From Candidatus Caldilinea saccharophila (GTDB taxonomy: Bacteria > Chloroflexota > Anaerolineae > Caldilineales > Caldilineaceae), in NCBI GenBank assembly GCA_016710365.1, contig JADJVW010000010.1, forward strand, positions 1 through 64,000: 64,000 bases of DNA, in the 5' to 3' direction. The position numbers and the translations under genes are program-made. Within the stretch, counting starts at the first letter, position 1, and the number at the start of each line of letters is the position of its first letter. Under the pieces are notes generated by a model, which was not told the origin of the DNA, did not search any database, and worked only from the letters and a program-made list of their open reading frames with translations. Positions 1-13,639 of this stretch are shown in pieces.

Positions 1-1
1 C

Positions 2-322
2 GCACGCGGCGAAGGCATTGTCCCGCACCGCACGCTGCAAGGCGACCGCGCCGAAGTGATCGTGCAGCATCCGCCGGAGACGGGGACGGTGGCGCTGCGC
101 TATGCCAGCGCGGCGCCGGTCGCGCTCTCAGTGGTCGTCGCCGGCGATGACACGGCGCTGGCAAGCAGCGACGGGGCGACGGGCGAAGTGCGTATCGATC
201 TGGCGGAGGCTTTGCGCGCCGCCCGTGCGCTTGGGCTGGCGGAAAGTCCGTTGTCGCTGCGGATTGAGGTTGAAGGGGATGCACCGGTGCGCGTGGAGGA
301 GATTGTCCTCACTGCTCCGTAG
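2..322 (+). CDS. C-terminal end of an unidentified protein (5' end outside window)
   Basis: The reading frame is open from base 2 to the TAG at 320-322, so this is the last 106 or so codons of a gene that begins before the window. The visible part is rich in Ala and Val with alternating hydrophobic residues and ends VRVEEIVLTAP, which suggests a beta-rich, possibly extracellular or immunoglobulin-like C-terminal domain. No catalytic motif is visible and I do not recognise a family. A GTG at 56 could act as an internal start, but the open upstream frame makes a longer protein more likely. Confidence 0.5.
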   Translation, partial: ARGEGIVPHRTLQGDRAEVIVQHPPETGTVALRYASAAPVALSVVVAGDDTALASSDGATGEVRIDLAEALRAARALGLAESPLSLRIEVEGDAPVRVEEIVLTAP

Positions 323-411
323 CCGTTTCGACTTGCCGCGCCAGTTCTGCAATGCATGCCCGTCGCTTTTGCAAATTTGCTGGCTAAAGCGTTCGAAGAA
401 GAGAATACAAG

Positions 412-734
412 ATGAGTCGCATGACTGTTCGCCTGCCGCTTCGCTGCACCAGCAGCTAAATCAACTGGCGCAGGAAGAAGGGGTTTCTATGAATCAGTAC
501 ATTGTCTATGCTTTGACGCGCCAAGCCGGGATGTTATACGATCTGATCCCCACCACCGCAGCCGAGCGCCAGGCAGAGCATCAGCGGTGGAGCGAACTGC
601 GCAACCGGCTGGACGCTCTGCCCACCACCGCAGCCGTGCACATTGCCCTGGAAAGCCGAGAAATGGTCGAGCCAGAACCTGACCTGTCGCCGGCGGCGCG
701 CACCCTGAACCGGCGCATAGAACGAAAAGCCTGA
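412..734 (+). pseudogene. Ribbon-helix-helix (Arc/HicB-like) DNA-binding protein, frameshifted
   Basis: The start is ATG 412, preceded by a purine-rich AGAAGAG. The first nine codons read MSRMTVRLP, the usual opening strand of a ribbon-helix-helix protein. The frame then hits TAA after 15 codons. From base 441 a frame shifted by one base continues with SLHQQLNQLAQEEGVSMNQY, which is the helix 1-turn-helix 2 part of the same fold, and runs to the TGA at 732-734. One missing base at 439-440 restores a protein of about 107 residues. Proteins of this type are usually antitoxin-like repressors or orphan regulators. No toxin gene is adjacent. Whether the break is real or a sequencing error cannot be told from the sequence. 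Confidence 0.6.
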
Positions 735-791
735 AGCGTAGATTGCGCAGGAATAGCCGAGGTTTTCGCCCCTCGCAACTCGCCCCTCCTC

Positions 792-1535
792 TTATTCTCC
801 CGTCCGCACCAATCGCCAATCCCCCAGGCTGTCCAGCAACGCGTAGACGCGATCGTGCCGCGTCTGCAAGCGCGCGTCGGCGACTGGCGCCTCGTCGATC
901 ACCTCGTCGATAAAGCGATCCGACGGGCAGTAGACTTCAAGCCGCGCGGTCGCGGGGTCGGCGCCGCTGTCGCGCAGGCGGGCGAGCACCGCGCGCAGCG
1001 CTTTTTCCAGCGTGTCGTAGAGCGCCTGGTCGGGCGTCGGCTGGCCGGCAAAGCGCATCTGTACGGGCTGAGGCGCATACCCCGGCCACTGCAAGATATA
1101 TTCGGCGCTGGCTGTGGCGCCATTGGGGAAGATCAATCCACGCAGGATAACGACAATCGGCGCTTCCGGCGCCTGGCCGGGCAGCGGCGCCATCTGATGG
1201 GGCGCCGCGTTGGCCGCACCCGACGGCGCGCCGAGCACGACATGGCCGCTGACTGTAGGTTGATGGTTGGCGTCGCGCGGGGCAGCCATGCGCAGCGGTG
1301 CGCGTGGGAGCGCCTGGGCAGCGGAGACAGGCGGTGGCATAGGGGCAACGTCGGCTTTCGCCGCACGCATTCCGCCTAGCGCAGGCGCCACACTCATGCG
1401 CCGCTGATCGGTGCTGAGATCGTCAAATTGCAGCAACCCGCTGACGCGCAAGCGGCGCGCCAGGGTGCGACGCTGCGCGGGCGTAAGTCCGCGGATTGAG
1501 TCGACAATCGCATCTACCATGGTGGCATCGGGCAT
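792..1535 (-). CDS. Conserved hypothetical protein with RNase H-like C-terminal region
   Basis: This is a 247-residue protein starting at ATG 1535. Residues 1-45 are charged and helical (MPDATMVDAIVDSIRGL and following). Residues 50-125 are Pro/Ala rich and probably disordered. Residues 125-245 resemble the RNase H-like fold of orphan reverse-transcriptase-like proteins: a strand IVVILRGLIFPNG, then EYILQWPGY, a helix YDTLEKALRAVLARLRDSG, a strand LEVYCPSDRFIDEVI and a C-terminal amphipathic helix. The canonical acidic catalytic residues of RNase HI are not evident, so a nuclease role is not claimed. It is on the same strand as the metallo-hydrolase gene upstream and ends close to the broken RHH gene. 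Confidence 0.5.
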   Translation of the reverse strand: MPDATMVDAIVDSIRGLTPAQRRTLARRLRVSGLLQFDDLSTDQRRMSVAPALGGMRAAKADVAPMPPPVSAAQALPRAPLRMAAPRDANHQPTVSGHVVLGAPSGAANAAPHQMAPLPGQAPEAPIVVILRGLIFPNGATASAEYILQWPGYAPQPVQMRFAGQPTPDQALYDTLEKALRAVLARLRDSGADPATARLEVYCPSDRFIDEVIDEAPVADARLQTRHDRVYALLDSLGDWRLVRTGE

Positions 1536-1581
1536 AGTCGGCGCCTCGCAAGAGGTGACAATCGTGGGCGTGCGCGGATGG

Positions 1582-2448
1582 TCACGGCACGGGCTGGCGT
1601 TGTTGCCGCTGCTCGGCGCGCGCCTTTTCCCACAAGAAATGCAGGTTGTTCAGGTGGAATTGCTGCACCAGACCGCCCAGCGGGATGCGGCTGTGCTCGA
1701 ACTGTTCGATGTCGTACTCGGCCAGGTCGTGTTTTGTGGCGCCTTCGGCCATCAGACGCTTCACCAGGTTTTGGATGTCGGTCAGGTAGCGCGCGGCGGC
1801 GTCGATGCTGCTGGTGACTTCACCGCGCAGGAGGATGTCGCCGTGTCCCTGCACGATGCATTCCAGGTTGAAGTCATGCAAATTGCGCAACGAGCGCATA
1901 TACGCGTCGATGTCGGCAAAGGGCGAGGCAATCATCGGCGCCGGCATCATCAGGTCGCTGGCAAAGAGCACCTTGTCCTCGCGCACATGCACCACACAGG
2001 CGTCAGGGCTTGGCCCAGGTGTGTGCATCAGGTGCAATGTTTTGCCGCCCAGCCGGATCACCATCCCTTCACTAAAGACCACTTTGGGGAAGCGGATCGA
2101 CACCTGACGCAGCTCTGGTGTGTGTTCCTTGGCCTCCTCAAGCGCTTGGACGCCGTACTGTTTCAACATCTGCAAACAGGTTTCGTGCGCGATCAATTCG
2201 GCGGCGGGGAAAAAGCAAGACCCGTACACGTGGTCCGCATGGCTGATCGTGTTGATGACATAGCGGATGCCCTGCGGACAGACACGCTGTGCAAAATCGA
2301 TGAGCTGGCGGGTCTCTGAGGGAAAGGGCAGCGTGTCGATGAGAATGCCGCCCTCGGCGGTGACGACCAATCCCGCATTTACCTCCACAAAAAGACGACT
2401 CGTAAACACCCAGGTATCGTCGGCGACGCGCGTACGAATTATACTCAC
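1582..2448 (-). CDS. MBL-fold metallo-hydrolase
   Basis: Metallo-beta-lactamase superfamily protein of 288 residues. It shows the hallmark metal-binding signature around TISHADHVYG, an Asp-rich strand ILIDTLPFPSE before it, a later HTPGPSPD ligand segment, KVLFASDLMM and a C-terminal VQGHGD. This arrangement fits the broad glyoxalase-II or quinoprotein-relay type group of hydrolases, and the substrate cannot be deduced. I prefer GTG 2448 as start because GAGGGA lies seven bases upstream and the protein then begins VSIIRTRVADDTW. An upstream GTG at 2493 would add 15 residues. A TAGTAT box lies just upstream on the same strand. It is followed by the RNase H-like hypothetical gene. Confidence 0.75.
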   Translation of the reverse strand: MSIIRTRVADDTWVFTSRLFVEVNAGLVVTAEGGILIDTLPFPSETRQLIDFAQRVCPQGIRYVINTISHADHVYGSCFFPAAELIAHETCLQMLKQYGVQALEEAKEHTPELRQVSIRFPKVVFSEGMVIRLGGKTLHLMHTPGPSPDACVVHVREDKVLFASDLMMPAPMIASPFADIDAYMRSLRNLHDFNLECIVQGHGDILLRGEVTSSIDAAARYLTDIQNLVKRLMAEGATKHDLAEYDIEQFEHSRIPLGGLVQQFHLNNLHFLWEKARAEQRQQRQPVP

Positions 2449-2560
2449 TGCTTTTCCCTCGATCCTGATTCTCAAAACGACGTGTTCAGCCACGACAGTT
2501 TTGCGATACTAGCACAGACGCCCAGTCAAAGTCAAAAAGATTGACATAAAAATGGAATAG

Positions 2561-2596
2561 GCAAAGCAAAAGCCGCCTGGAAACTCCAGACGGCTG
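2561..2596 (-). terminator. Rho-independent terminator of the candidate ncRNA
   Basis: On the minus strand an 11-bp hairpin, AGCCGTCTGGA with TCCAGGCGGCT (one mismatch), is followed directly by TTTTGCTTT. It lies at the 3' end of the structured RNA described next and reads in the same direction. Confidence 0.75.
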
Positions 2597-2783
2597 ATAA
2601 ACTTTGCAGGACTCCACAGCGCCGTGTGGTCAGTGGGTACGAACCTGCGTAAGCAGGTGGGTGCAGACTGGACGCTTCCGTCTTGCCTTGTGGGCTACCA
2701 CATCCACGTCGCTTGGTCTAGCTCCCGTTTGTGAAGTGTTGGCTCGCCCCGTGTGCCAACTCATCACGGACGCTGCAGAGTCA
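2565..2783 (-). ncRNA. Candidate structured small RNA, about 200 nt, unassigned family
   Basis: This non-coding stretch between aspS and the MBL gene has a minus-strand promoter, several stable hairpins and a terminator. Hairpins, in plus coordinates: 2731-2767 (13-bp stem with two mismatches), 2671-2682 (GACG-GAAG-CGTC), 2643-2658 (ACCTGC-TTAC-GCAGGT) and 2614-2629 (CCACA...TGTGG). The 5' ACTCTGCAG and 3' CTGCAAAGT can pair to close the whole as a multi-branched RNA. No good reading frame fits. It does not show the SRP GGAAG motif context, RNase P core, tmRNA tag frame or T-box signature. Its size is compatible with 6S RNA, but a multibranch shape is atypical for 6S. The function is unknown. 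Confidence 0.55.
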
Positions 2784-2788
2784 ACTTC

Positions 2789-2816
2789 AGTATAGCACAG
2801 GCGGCATAGGTGGCAA
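2789..2816 (-). promoter_or_regulatory. Sigma-70-type promoter for the candidate ncRNA
   Basis: Read on the minus strand, TTGCCA (2816-2811) and TATACT (2794-2789) are separated by 16 bases. Transcription would start near 2783, at the 5' end of the folded region. Confidence 0.65.
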
Positions 2817-2854
2817 GACGACGCGCGCCCATTTCGCCTGGATCATGATAGTGG

Positions 2855-4671
<1,817 letters not shown>

Positions 4672-4812
4672 AACTTGCTTCCTATTCAGTTGATTCGTTC
4701 AATTTAGGCGACGCCCGCGTGGGCAATCAACCGTACATTGTAGCGGTCAGCGCCGCCGCGGTCAATTTGCACTTGTCTGATTGGGTGCATTTCAATTTCC
4801 TAAAACATCGAG

Positions 4813-4818
4813 TATACT
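4813..4818 (+). promoter_or_regulatory. -10 box TATACT upstream of the acyltransferase gene
   Basis: TATACT at 4813-4818 lies in the gap between divergent aspS and the WS/DGAT gene, with TTCAAT 16 bases upstream as a possible -35. It would give a short leader before ATG 4884. Confidence 0.4.
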
Positions 4819-4883
4819 CGCGCACACAGCAAATCACCTCAGGATCGAGCTACCGGGAATGGAGCCACGAATGGAGCCACCGT

Positions 4884-6399
4884 ATGGCGAAAGCAGCAAG
4901 ACGCACGCCGATGTCGAGCGTGGACAAAGCCTGGTTCGAGATGGACAGCGCCACCAACCTCATGATCATCAACGGTCTGATGTGGTTCGAAGGCAAAGTC
5001 GATTTTGAACTCTTCACACACATCTTGGAAAAACGCTTTATCGAGCGCTATGAACGCTTTCGCCAGCGCATTGTAGTCGGCTCGGATGGCCGGCTCTACT
5101 GGGAGCAGGATCCACATTTTGACGTGCGCGCATGTGCAGCGCGTCTCGTTGCCGGAACCGCTCACTCAGGAGGGTTTGCAAAACCTCGTCAGCAGCATCA
5201 TCAATGAGCCGCTCGATCGTCGCAAACCGCTGTGGCGCTTCTTCCTGGTTGAGGATGTGGAAGGGGGTACGGCGCTTTTTGGCCGCATCCACCACTGCAT
5301 CGGCGACGGCATCGCGCTGATTCGCGTCTTGCTCGACATGACTTCAGAAAATGTCGAGGATTCCCTGCGTCCGAACCTTGCCGGCGCCGATCAGCCTGCG
5401 CGGAGGCGCCGCACGCGCGGGCTGATCGGCTCGACCATGCGTGCAGCGTACGGGCTTGCCAGAAACTCGGTTGACCTGGGCAAGACGTTAGTCGGCCAGA
5501 CGTTGTTGACGCTGGAAGACCCCAGGCATCCCGCCAGGATCGCCAAATCGCTGGGCGTCGTCTCGGCGGCCAGTACGGCTATCCTGGCGAAGCTGTTGCT
5601 GCTGCCGCCCGATCGTGAGACGGTGTTCAAGGGCGAGTTGAGCGCCATCAAGCGCGTCGTCTGGTCCCAACCGCTCGATCTCGCCAATATCAAACAGATC
5701 GGGCGCGTTTTTGACGCCACGATCAACGATGTGCTGGTGTCGGCCGTCGCAGGCGCGTTGCGCGACTATATGCTTCAAGCGGGCGACGATCCCAACATCG
5801 ACAACATCAACGCTATGGTGCCGGTTAATCTGCGCCCGCTGGACCACGTCACCGAGCTTGGCAATCAATTTGCACTTGTCTATCTGCCTTTATCCGTCAG
5901 CCTGGACGATGCGGCGGCGCGGCTCAAGGCGACCAAACATGCGATGGATGTGCTCAAGCAATCGCCTGAACCTTTTCTGGTCTATCAAATTCTGGGCATC
6001 ATCGGCAACCTGCCGCTGGATCTGGCAAAGCAGGCGACGACCTGGTTTTCCTCCAAAGCTTCAACGGTGTTGACCAATGTGCCTGGTCCGCGCCAGCAAA
6101 TCTATTTTGCCGGGTTGCCGCTGCGCCAGTTGATGTTCTGGGTGCCGCAATCAGGCAAGATCAGCATGGGCATCAGCATCATCAGCTACAACGGCAGCGT
6201 GTTGCTTGGTTTGATGGTGGATGACACTCTGGTCAAATCTCCTCAACTCATCATGGATCATTTTGCCCATCAACTTGAACTTTTGGCAGCACACGCCAAG
6301 GCGCGCAATGATGAAACGGTTGAGCAGGCGCGTTCAATTCCAGATCAGAAGCCTGCGCCGCAACCCGCGGATGAACATGCGGACCTCACCGCGCAGTAG
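4884..6399 (+). CDS. WS/DGAT-family O-acyltransferase (wax ester/triacylglycerol synthase), frameshifted
   Basis: Family of acyl-CoA:alcohol or diacylglycerol acyltransferases that make wax esters or triacylglycerol. The N-terminal RRTPMSSVDKAWF matches the family's PLSPLDA-like opening. The active-site signature HHCIGDG (consensus HHxxxDG) is at about residue 137, followed by the C-terminal domain with LTNVPGPRQQIYFAG. Total length is about 505 residues, slightly longer than usual. The frame changes near 5127-5133: a missing GC in a GCGCGC run would restore FDVRAHVQRVSLPEP. ATG 4884 is the best start, because it precedes the conserved N-terminal motif. The C-terminal 30 residues are hydrophilic. 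Six bases separate it from the next gene. Confidence 0.8.
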
Positions 6400-6405
6400 G
6401 GACGC

Positions 6406-6903
6406 ATGTCCGCACAAAACATGGCAGAGCAGAAATATTATTTGACAAGCGATAATTTTGACGCAGAGGTGCAGAGGCGCAGAAGTGCGCGCAGGAAGAG
6501 CAAGACGCTTTGTCTCGCGTTGGCGATGATTGTAATAGTTTTCTTTGGTTCACCTCTCGATGTGCGTGCGCAGACGTCCGACAACGGGGCGCCGTCTGCC
6601 CAGGAGACCCCCTCAGCCCCGTTCGATTCGGCGCTGCCGACGCCGTTGCCGATTGCGACGCTGTTGCCTAGCGATACACCGATGCTGACCGCGACGCCTA
6701 CCTCCGCGCCGGCTGTGACGGCAATGCCGACGCCAACCCCAACGGACAACCTCGCAAGCGCCGTTATGCAGATTTCGCCGCTCAAGGTGGCGCCGGACGA
6801 CCGTCCCTTCAACAACTCCGGCGCATTTGCCTGGCTTGCGACGGCGCTCGTCATTGTGCTGGCTGGCGCCGTGGTGATGGCGGCAGCGCAAACACGCAGG
6901 TGA
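6406..6903 (+). CDS. Small anchored protein with signal sequence and Thr/Pro-rich linker
   Basis: This is a 165-residue protein with no recognised domain. It has a basic N-terminus (RRRSARRKSK), a hydrophobic segment LCLALAMIVIVFFG ending near VRAQ, a Thr/Pro/Ala-rich low-complexity linker (repeats such as PTPTPTD), and a C-terminal transmembrane helix FAWLATALVIVLAGAVVMAA before a short basic tail. It is therefore probably exported with a C-terminal anchor. Codons 18-32 are written by a copy of the dispersed GACGCAGAGG repeat (about 6458-6500), so the true start may lie further in. It follows the acyltransferase by six bases and may share its transcript. Function unknown. Confidence 0.55.
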   Translation: MSAQNMAEQKYYLTSDNFDAEVQRRRSARRKSKTLCLALAMIVIVFFGSPLDVRAQTSDNGAPSAQETPSAPFDSALPTPLPIATLLPSDTPMLTATPTSAPAVTAMPTPTPTDNLASAVMQISPLKVAPDDRPFNNSGAFAWLATALVIVLAGAVVMAAAQTRR

Positions 6904-6962
6904 TCGGCCCGCTGTCGTCAATTTTGCCACAAGAACTTGTTGACGAACGTGCGTTCCATAAT

Positions 6963-6992
6963 TTGTTTTTGACTTGCGGCACGCGGTACAAT
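6963..6992 (+). promoter_or_regulatory. Promoter of the SNF2 gene (near-leaderless)
   Basis: TACAAT at 6987-6992 is followed only seven bases later by ATG 7000, so the transcript should start at or next to the start codon. TTGTTT at 6963-6968 gives an 18-base spacer. Confidence 0.45.
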
Positions 6993-6999
6993 ATCCGTT

Positions 7000-10412
<3,413 letters not shown>

Positions 10413-10421
10413 GGTAAGCAA

Positions 10422-11336
10422 ATGGCCGTTACTTCGATGGCGGGCAGCGCCACGACCGGCGCCTGGTGGATGCGCCGCTGGACGAAATTTATGCAACAGG
10501 TTGGCGTTGCGTCCGATGCGAACGAGCTGCGCGGGCTGCGCGTCAAACGGTTGGAAGTGCAACCTGGGTTGATTCAGGCGCAGGTCGTGGCGCGCGAAGG
10601 CGGCGTAACGGGTGTGGAGATCCGCTTCCCGATCCTATCCGAACCCCAGTGGGCCGCCATCATCGACACGCTGGGCAGCCAGGCGCTCTTTGTTGCCCAG
10701 TTGCTGGCAGGTAATATGCCGGCTGAAATCGAGCAAGTTTTCCTGGATGCTGGGAGCTGGCTCCTGCCGTCGGACGTTAGCGAGATCGAGCAGCGTTGTG
10801 CGTTGCCAGGCGAGACGCCGACGGTGATGGAATGTCCTTGCCGCGCCTTGGCCGCCGTCTATGTCCAATTGGGCGAAATGGTGGCGGAAGATCCCTGGCT
10901 CCTGCTGCGGCTGCGGGGTCGCGACCGTCAGCAAGTCTTGGCCGCGCTGCATGAAAAGCGCAATAGCGAACTCCAGGCGTCCACTGCGCGCGCTGTCCCC
11001 ACCCTAGAGTCCTCGGCCGTGGCGGAACGCGCCTTCTATACGCCGCCGCTGCACAGTTCGCAGGCAGACGCCGGAGACGTTATCCAACTCGAAGATCACA
11101 TTGCTGACTTCTGGGGGCGTCGTAAAGTGTTGGAGGACGTTCACTACCATCTGGTGCAGCCGTTGGTCGAGCTTGCCCTCTTGCGCCGCCTTGGGCCGAT
11201 CAGCGCCAGCGCGGATGGCGGCGAAGCCTACGCGCAATTGCAGAGCGTCTATCACCGGGTGACGCGCCGTGCGTGGGATATGGCCTTTACGCCCGATGAA
11301 GAGCTGATGCCAGACGACAGCGAAATCGTCGATTAG
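10422..11336 (+). CDS. SWIM-zinc-finger-like protein with degenerate metal site, SNF2 partner
   Basis: This is a 304-residue protein starting at ATG 10422, nine bases after the SNF2 stop, so the two are probably cotranscribed. The middle part, around MECPCRALAAVYVQLGE and DPWLLLRLRGRDR, matches the SWIM zinc-finger proteins that sit beside bacterial SNF2 ATPases, where the motif is CxCx(n)CxH followed by AAVYYLLGE-like text. Here the last ligand pair reads CRA rather than CKH, and the first pair is reduced to a single clear Cys (RCALP), so the finger looks degenerate. The role is probably in DNA or substrate recognition for the ATPase. The C-terminal 100 residues have no recognisable motif. 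Confidence 0.65.
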   Translation: MAVTSMAGSATTGAWWMRRWTKFMQQVGVASDANELRGLRVKRLEVQPGLIQAQVVAREGGVTGVEIRFPILSEPQWAAIIDTLGSQALFVAQLLAGNMPAEIEQVFLDAGSWLLPSDVSEIEQRCALPGETPTVMECPCRALAAVYVQLGEMVAEDPWLLLRLRGRDRQQVLAALHEKRNSELQASTARAVPTLESSAVAERAFYTPPLHSSQADAGDVIQLEDHIADFWGRRKVLEDVHYHLVQPLVELALLRRLGPISASADGGEAYAQLQSVYHRVTRRAWDMAFTPDEELMPDDSEIVD

Positions 11337-11421
11337 CTTCTCCCGCTCAAATCGTTACTGAAAGGCGCCCATTTCGACGCGGAGACGCCGCGTCAGAGGT
11401 GAGAAATTTCCATACAGGTTC
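11337..11421. repeat. Gap with a degenerate copy of the GACGCAGAGG repeat
   Basis: GACGCGGAGACGCCGCGTC followed by AGAGG lies at about 11369-11395. It resembles one arm of the dispersed repeat found at 15535, 6458 and 61839. Nothing else is seen between the two convergent genes. Confidence 0.35.
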
Positions 11422-12375
11422 TCATGCCAGACGCCTGGGGATGCGTTTAGCGACGCCCACCGCCAGGGCGATCCCCACCGTGCCTGTACTGAGTATCAGC
11501 GCACCCATGCGCAGCCAGCGCGCTTTATCGGCCATGCGCCACCAACGCAGGCGCATCAGCCCCCATTCCCAAAGGCCAGGCAGCGCCGTCGCCCCGAGCA
11601 CGGCCAGGCGATCTTTGCCGGTGATATAGACTTCGCGTTCTTCCCGCTCGATCGCCTCGACGATGCGTTCGCCTACGCGCGTTGCCGGCGTGCGCCCCAG
11701 CAGCCCAACGCGGCGGCGCGCGGGCCGCGCCCGCGCTGTTTGCGACAGTAGAAAGCTTTCATCGAACTCCGTAGCTGTAATGCCTGGCAGCACGGTGATG
11801 ACATGCACCTTTTGTGCGGCAAGCTCCATGCGGGCCGCGGTCGAAAAGGCGCCCAACGCAAACTTGGACGCGGTGTAGCCGGCCGAAGCCCCGACCATGC
11901 CCAGCGACGGCACGGCGATTTTGCCCAGAATGCTGCTGACATTGACGATGACGCCGCCACCTTGCTCCGCCATGATGGGCGCCACCGACTGGATGGCAAA
12001 GAGCGGGCCAAAGACGTTGACATCGAACAGATAGCGAAGCTGCGTCTCATCAAGTTGCGTGACATCGCCTTGTAAACCCAGGCCGGCGTTATTGATCAGG
12101 ATGTCGATGCGGCCAAAATGCGCCAGCGTCGCCTGCACCATGCGCTCGATCTGGCTGCGCTGCGCCATGTCCGTCGGCAGCACCAACGTACGCACGCTCC
12201 AGCGTTCCTGGAGGGAGGCGGCCAGCGTTTCCAGCCGCTCCGCACGGCGTGCGGCGAGCGCCACATGGACGCCGCGCCTGGCCAGCGCCGCGGCGGTCGC
12301 TGCGCCGATGCCCGCACTGGCGCCGGTGACAATCGCCACCTGCTCTGGTCTCACCTTCATGGTTATATCGCTCAC
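11422..12375 (-). CDS. Short-chain dehydrogenase/reductase
   Basis: NAD(P)-dependent SDR oxidoreductase of 317 residues. It has the Rossmann signature TGASAGIGAATAAALARRG near residue 18, the NNAGLG motif, the catalytic Ser in VNVSSILGK and the catalytic YTASK (Tyr-x-x-x-Lys). The C-terminal extension (about residues 250-317) is basic, with a hydrophobic stretch ILSTGTVGIALAVGVAK that could be a membrane anchor. This fits the DltE/YqjQ-like or membrane-associated SDR subgroup, but the substrate is unknown. Its start at ATG 12375 encodes MSDITMKVRPEQ. It stands alone, reading towards the SWIM-like gene. Confidence 0.8.
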   Translation of the reverse strand: MSDITMKVRPEQVAIVTGASAGIGAATAAALARRGVHVALAARRAERLETLAASLQERWSVRTLVLPTDMAQRSQIERMVQATLAHFGRIDILINNAGLGLQGDVTQLDETQLRYLFDVNVFGPLFAIQSVAPIMAEQGGGVIVNVSSILGKIAVPSLGMVGASAGYTASKFALGAFSTAARMELAAQKVHVITVLPGITATEFDESFLLSQTARARPARRRVGLLGRTPATRVGERIVEAIEREEREVYITGKDRLAVLGATALPGLWEWGLMRLRWWRMADKARWLRMGALILSTGTVGIALAVGVAKRIPRRLA

Positions 12376-12441
12376 TCTCTTTGGATGATGGCTAATCTTT
12401 CAGCCGGTCGCGAAGTGGCGCGCTGTCTGTTGCGCAGGCAC

Positions 12442-12497
12442 GGCTGATGCGACGCGGCTGATGCGACGCGGCTGATGCGGCGCGACTGATGCGGCGC
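12442..12497. repeat. 14-bp tandem repeat, four copies
   Basis: Units GGCTGATGCGACGC, GGCTGATGCGACGC, GGCTGATGCGGCGC and GACTGATGCGGCGC follow one another without spacers. The array ends exactly at the stop codon of the UroD-like gene (CTA at 12497-12499 on plus). Confidence 0.85.
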
Positions 12498-13553
12498 TAT
12501 TGCCATCCCAACTCATAGCCGGTCTCGTACATGGCCACGATATTCTCCGGCGGGCTGATTGACTGGATGTTGTGACAGGGCGCCAGGATGTAGCCCGCCG
12601 GCGCCAAGCACCTCCAGGTTGTAGGCGACTTCCGCACGCACATCATCCACCGCGCCAAATGGCAACGTGTGCTGGTTGTCCATGCCGCCGTGGAAGATCA
12701 CCTGGTCGCCAAAGTCGCGCTTGAGTTCGGCGCGCTCCATGTCGCGGCAGCGCCACTGGATGGGGTTGAGGATGTCGATGCCGACGCCGATCATGTCGGG
12801 CAGAATGGGGCGGATGGCGCCGTCGCTGTGGTGGAAGACGTAGACGCCCGCGCTGTGCGCCAGGTCGATCATGCGCTTCATGCGCGGCGCAAACACTTCA
12901 CGGATGGTCTTAGGCGAAAAAAGCAGGCTCTGCTGCGATCCGAAATCCTCCGCTACATAGGAGAGCATCACCTGCCCTGGAATCTGCTCGTAGATGCGCT
13001 GCGTGTTGATGTAGGATAAATCGAAGAGTTTGTCGAGGCAATAGAGGGCAAACTCTGGGTTGACGAGCAAATCCACGTACGCCTGTTCCATCCCGCGCAG
13101 GCGGGCGTAGGTCAGAAATGGCTCGGAGCCGCCGCCCTGGATCGGATACTCCTCTTTGCCCACAAGCTGCTCGGGGATGCTCGAATAGTCAAGCCAGTCG
13201 GCGCTAGGCCAGGCGTAATTGGCTTCTAGCTCCTCGATCGTTTCGTAGGTGGCCAGCGGGTGAACGACGCACTCGCGATAGAAACCGCCTTCATACTGCA
13301 CATCGCGGAAGCCACAGCCAAACATATCGTGGTCATCGTCGATAAGCGGGCCGACATATTCGGGTCTCATTGTCACGACGCGGTCGATGTGGAGCGCGCG
13401 AAAGACTTCCCACTCGTCTGCACAACCCAGGTGCTGCTGGAGCTTTGCCATCGTCTCGTCGGTGCCCCAGTAATCCATCGGCACGCGGTCGGGCGTCTTG
13501 CGCTGGAGCACAGCGAGCCAGCGCTCTTTGGGCGTCATACTTTCTTTTGGCAT
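12497..13553 (-). CDS. Uroporphyrinogen decarboxylase (URO-D) family protein, frameshifted near C-terminus
   Basis: URO-D superfamily protein of about 350 residues. The fold signature is seen in TPKERWLAVLQRKTPDRVPMDYWG, the central LSYVAEDFGSQQSLLFSP and a His-containing VYVFHHSDGAIRPILPDMIG. The frame changes near 12603-12610. The shifted frame continues GYILAPCHNIQSISPPENI to MYETGYELGWQ and a TAG at 12497, the normal family ending. Members outside haem synthesis are often methyltransferases acting on methylated compounds. The position at the end of a sugar ABC importer suggests a catabolic role, not tetrapyrrole synthesis. The start is ATG 13553 or 13538; the latter has AAAAGAAAG upstream. 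Confidence 0.75.
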
Positions 13554-13639
13554 GTCATTTGCATCCAATGTTTTTGTTTTTACTGTGTTTTTACGGTAAT
13601 GATACGGATAGTGAATGAGATGGTGTGGAGACCTTTGGG

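Noticed and set aside
412..734. Toxin-antitoxin module
   Set aside because: Only the RHH part is present; no toxin-like frame is adjacent.
1411..2319. Plus-strand open frame opposite the MBL hydrolase
   Set aside because: Mirror of a gene with clear metal motifs; no motif of its own.
2565..2783. 6S RNA, SRP RNA or tmRNA
   Set aside because: Multi-branched shape, no SRP GGAAG-type tetraloop context, no tag frame; 6S remains possible by size only.
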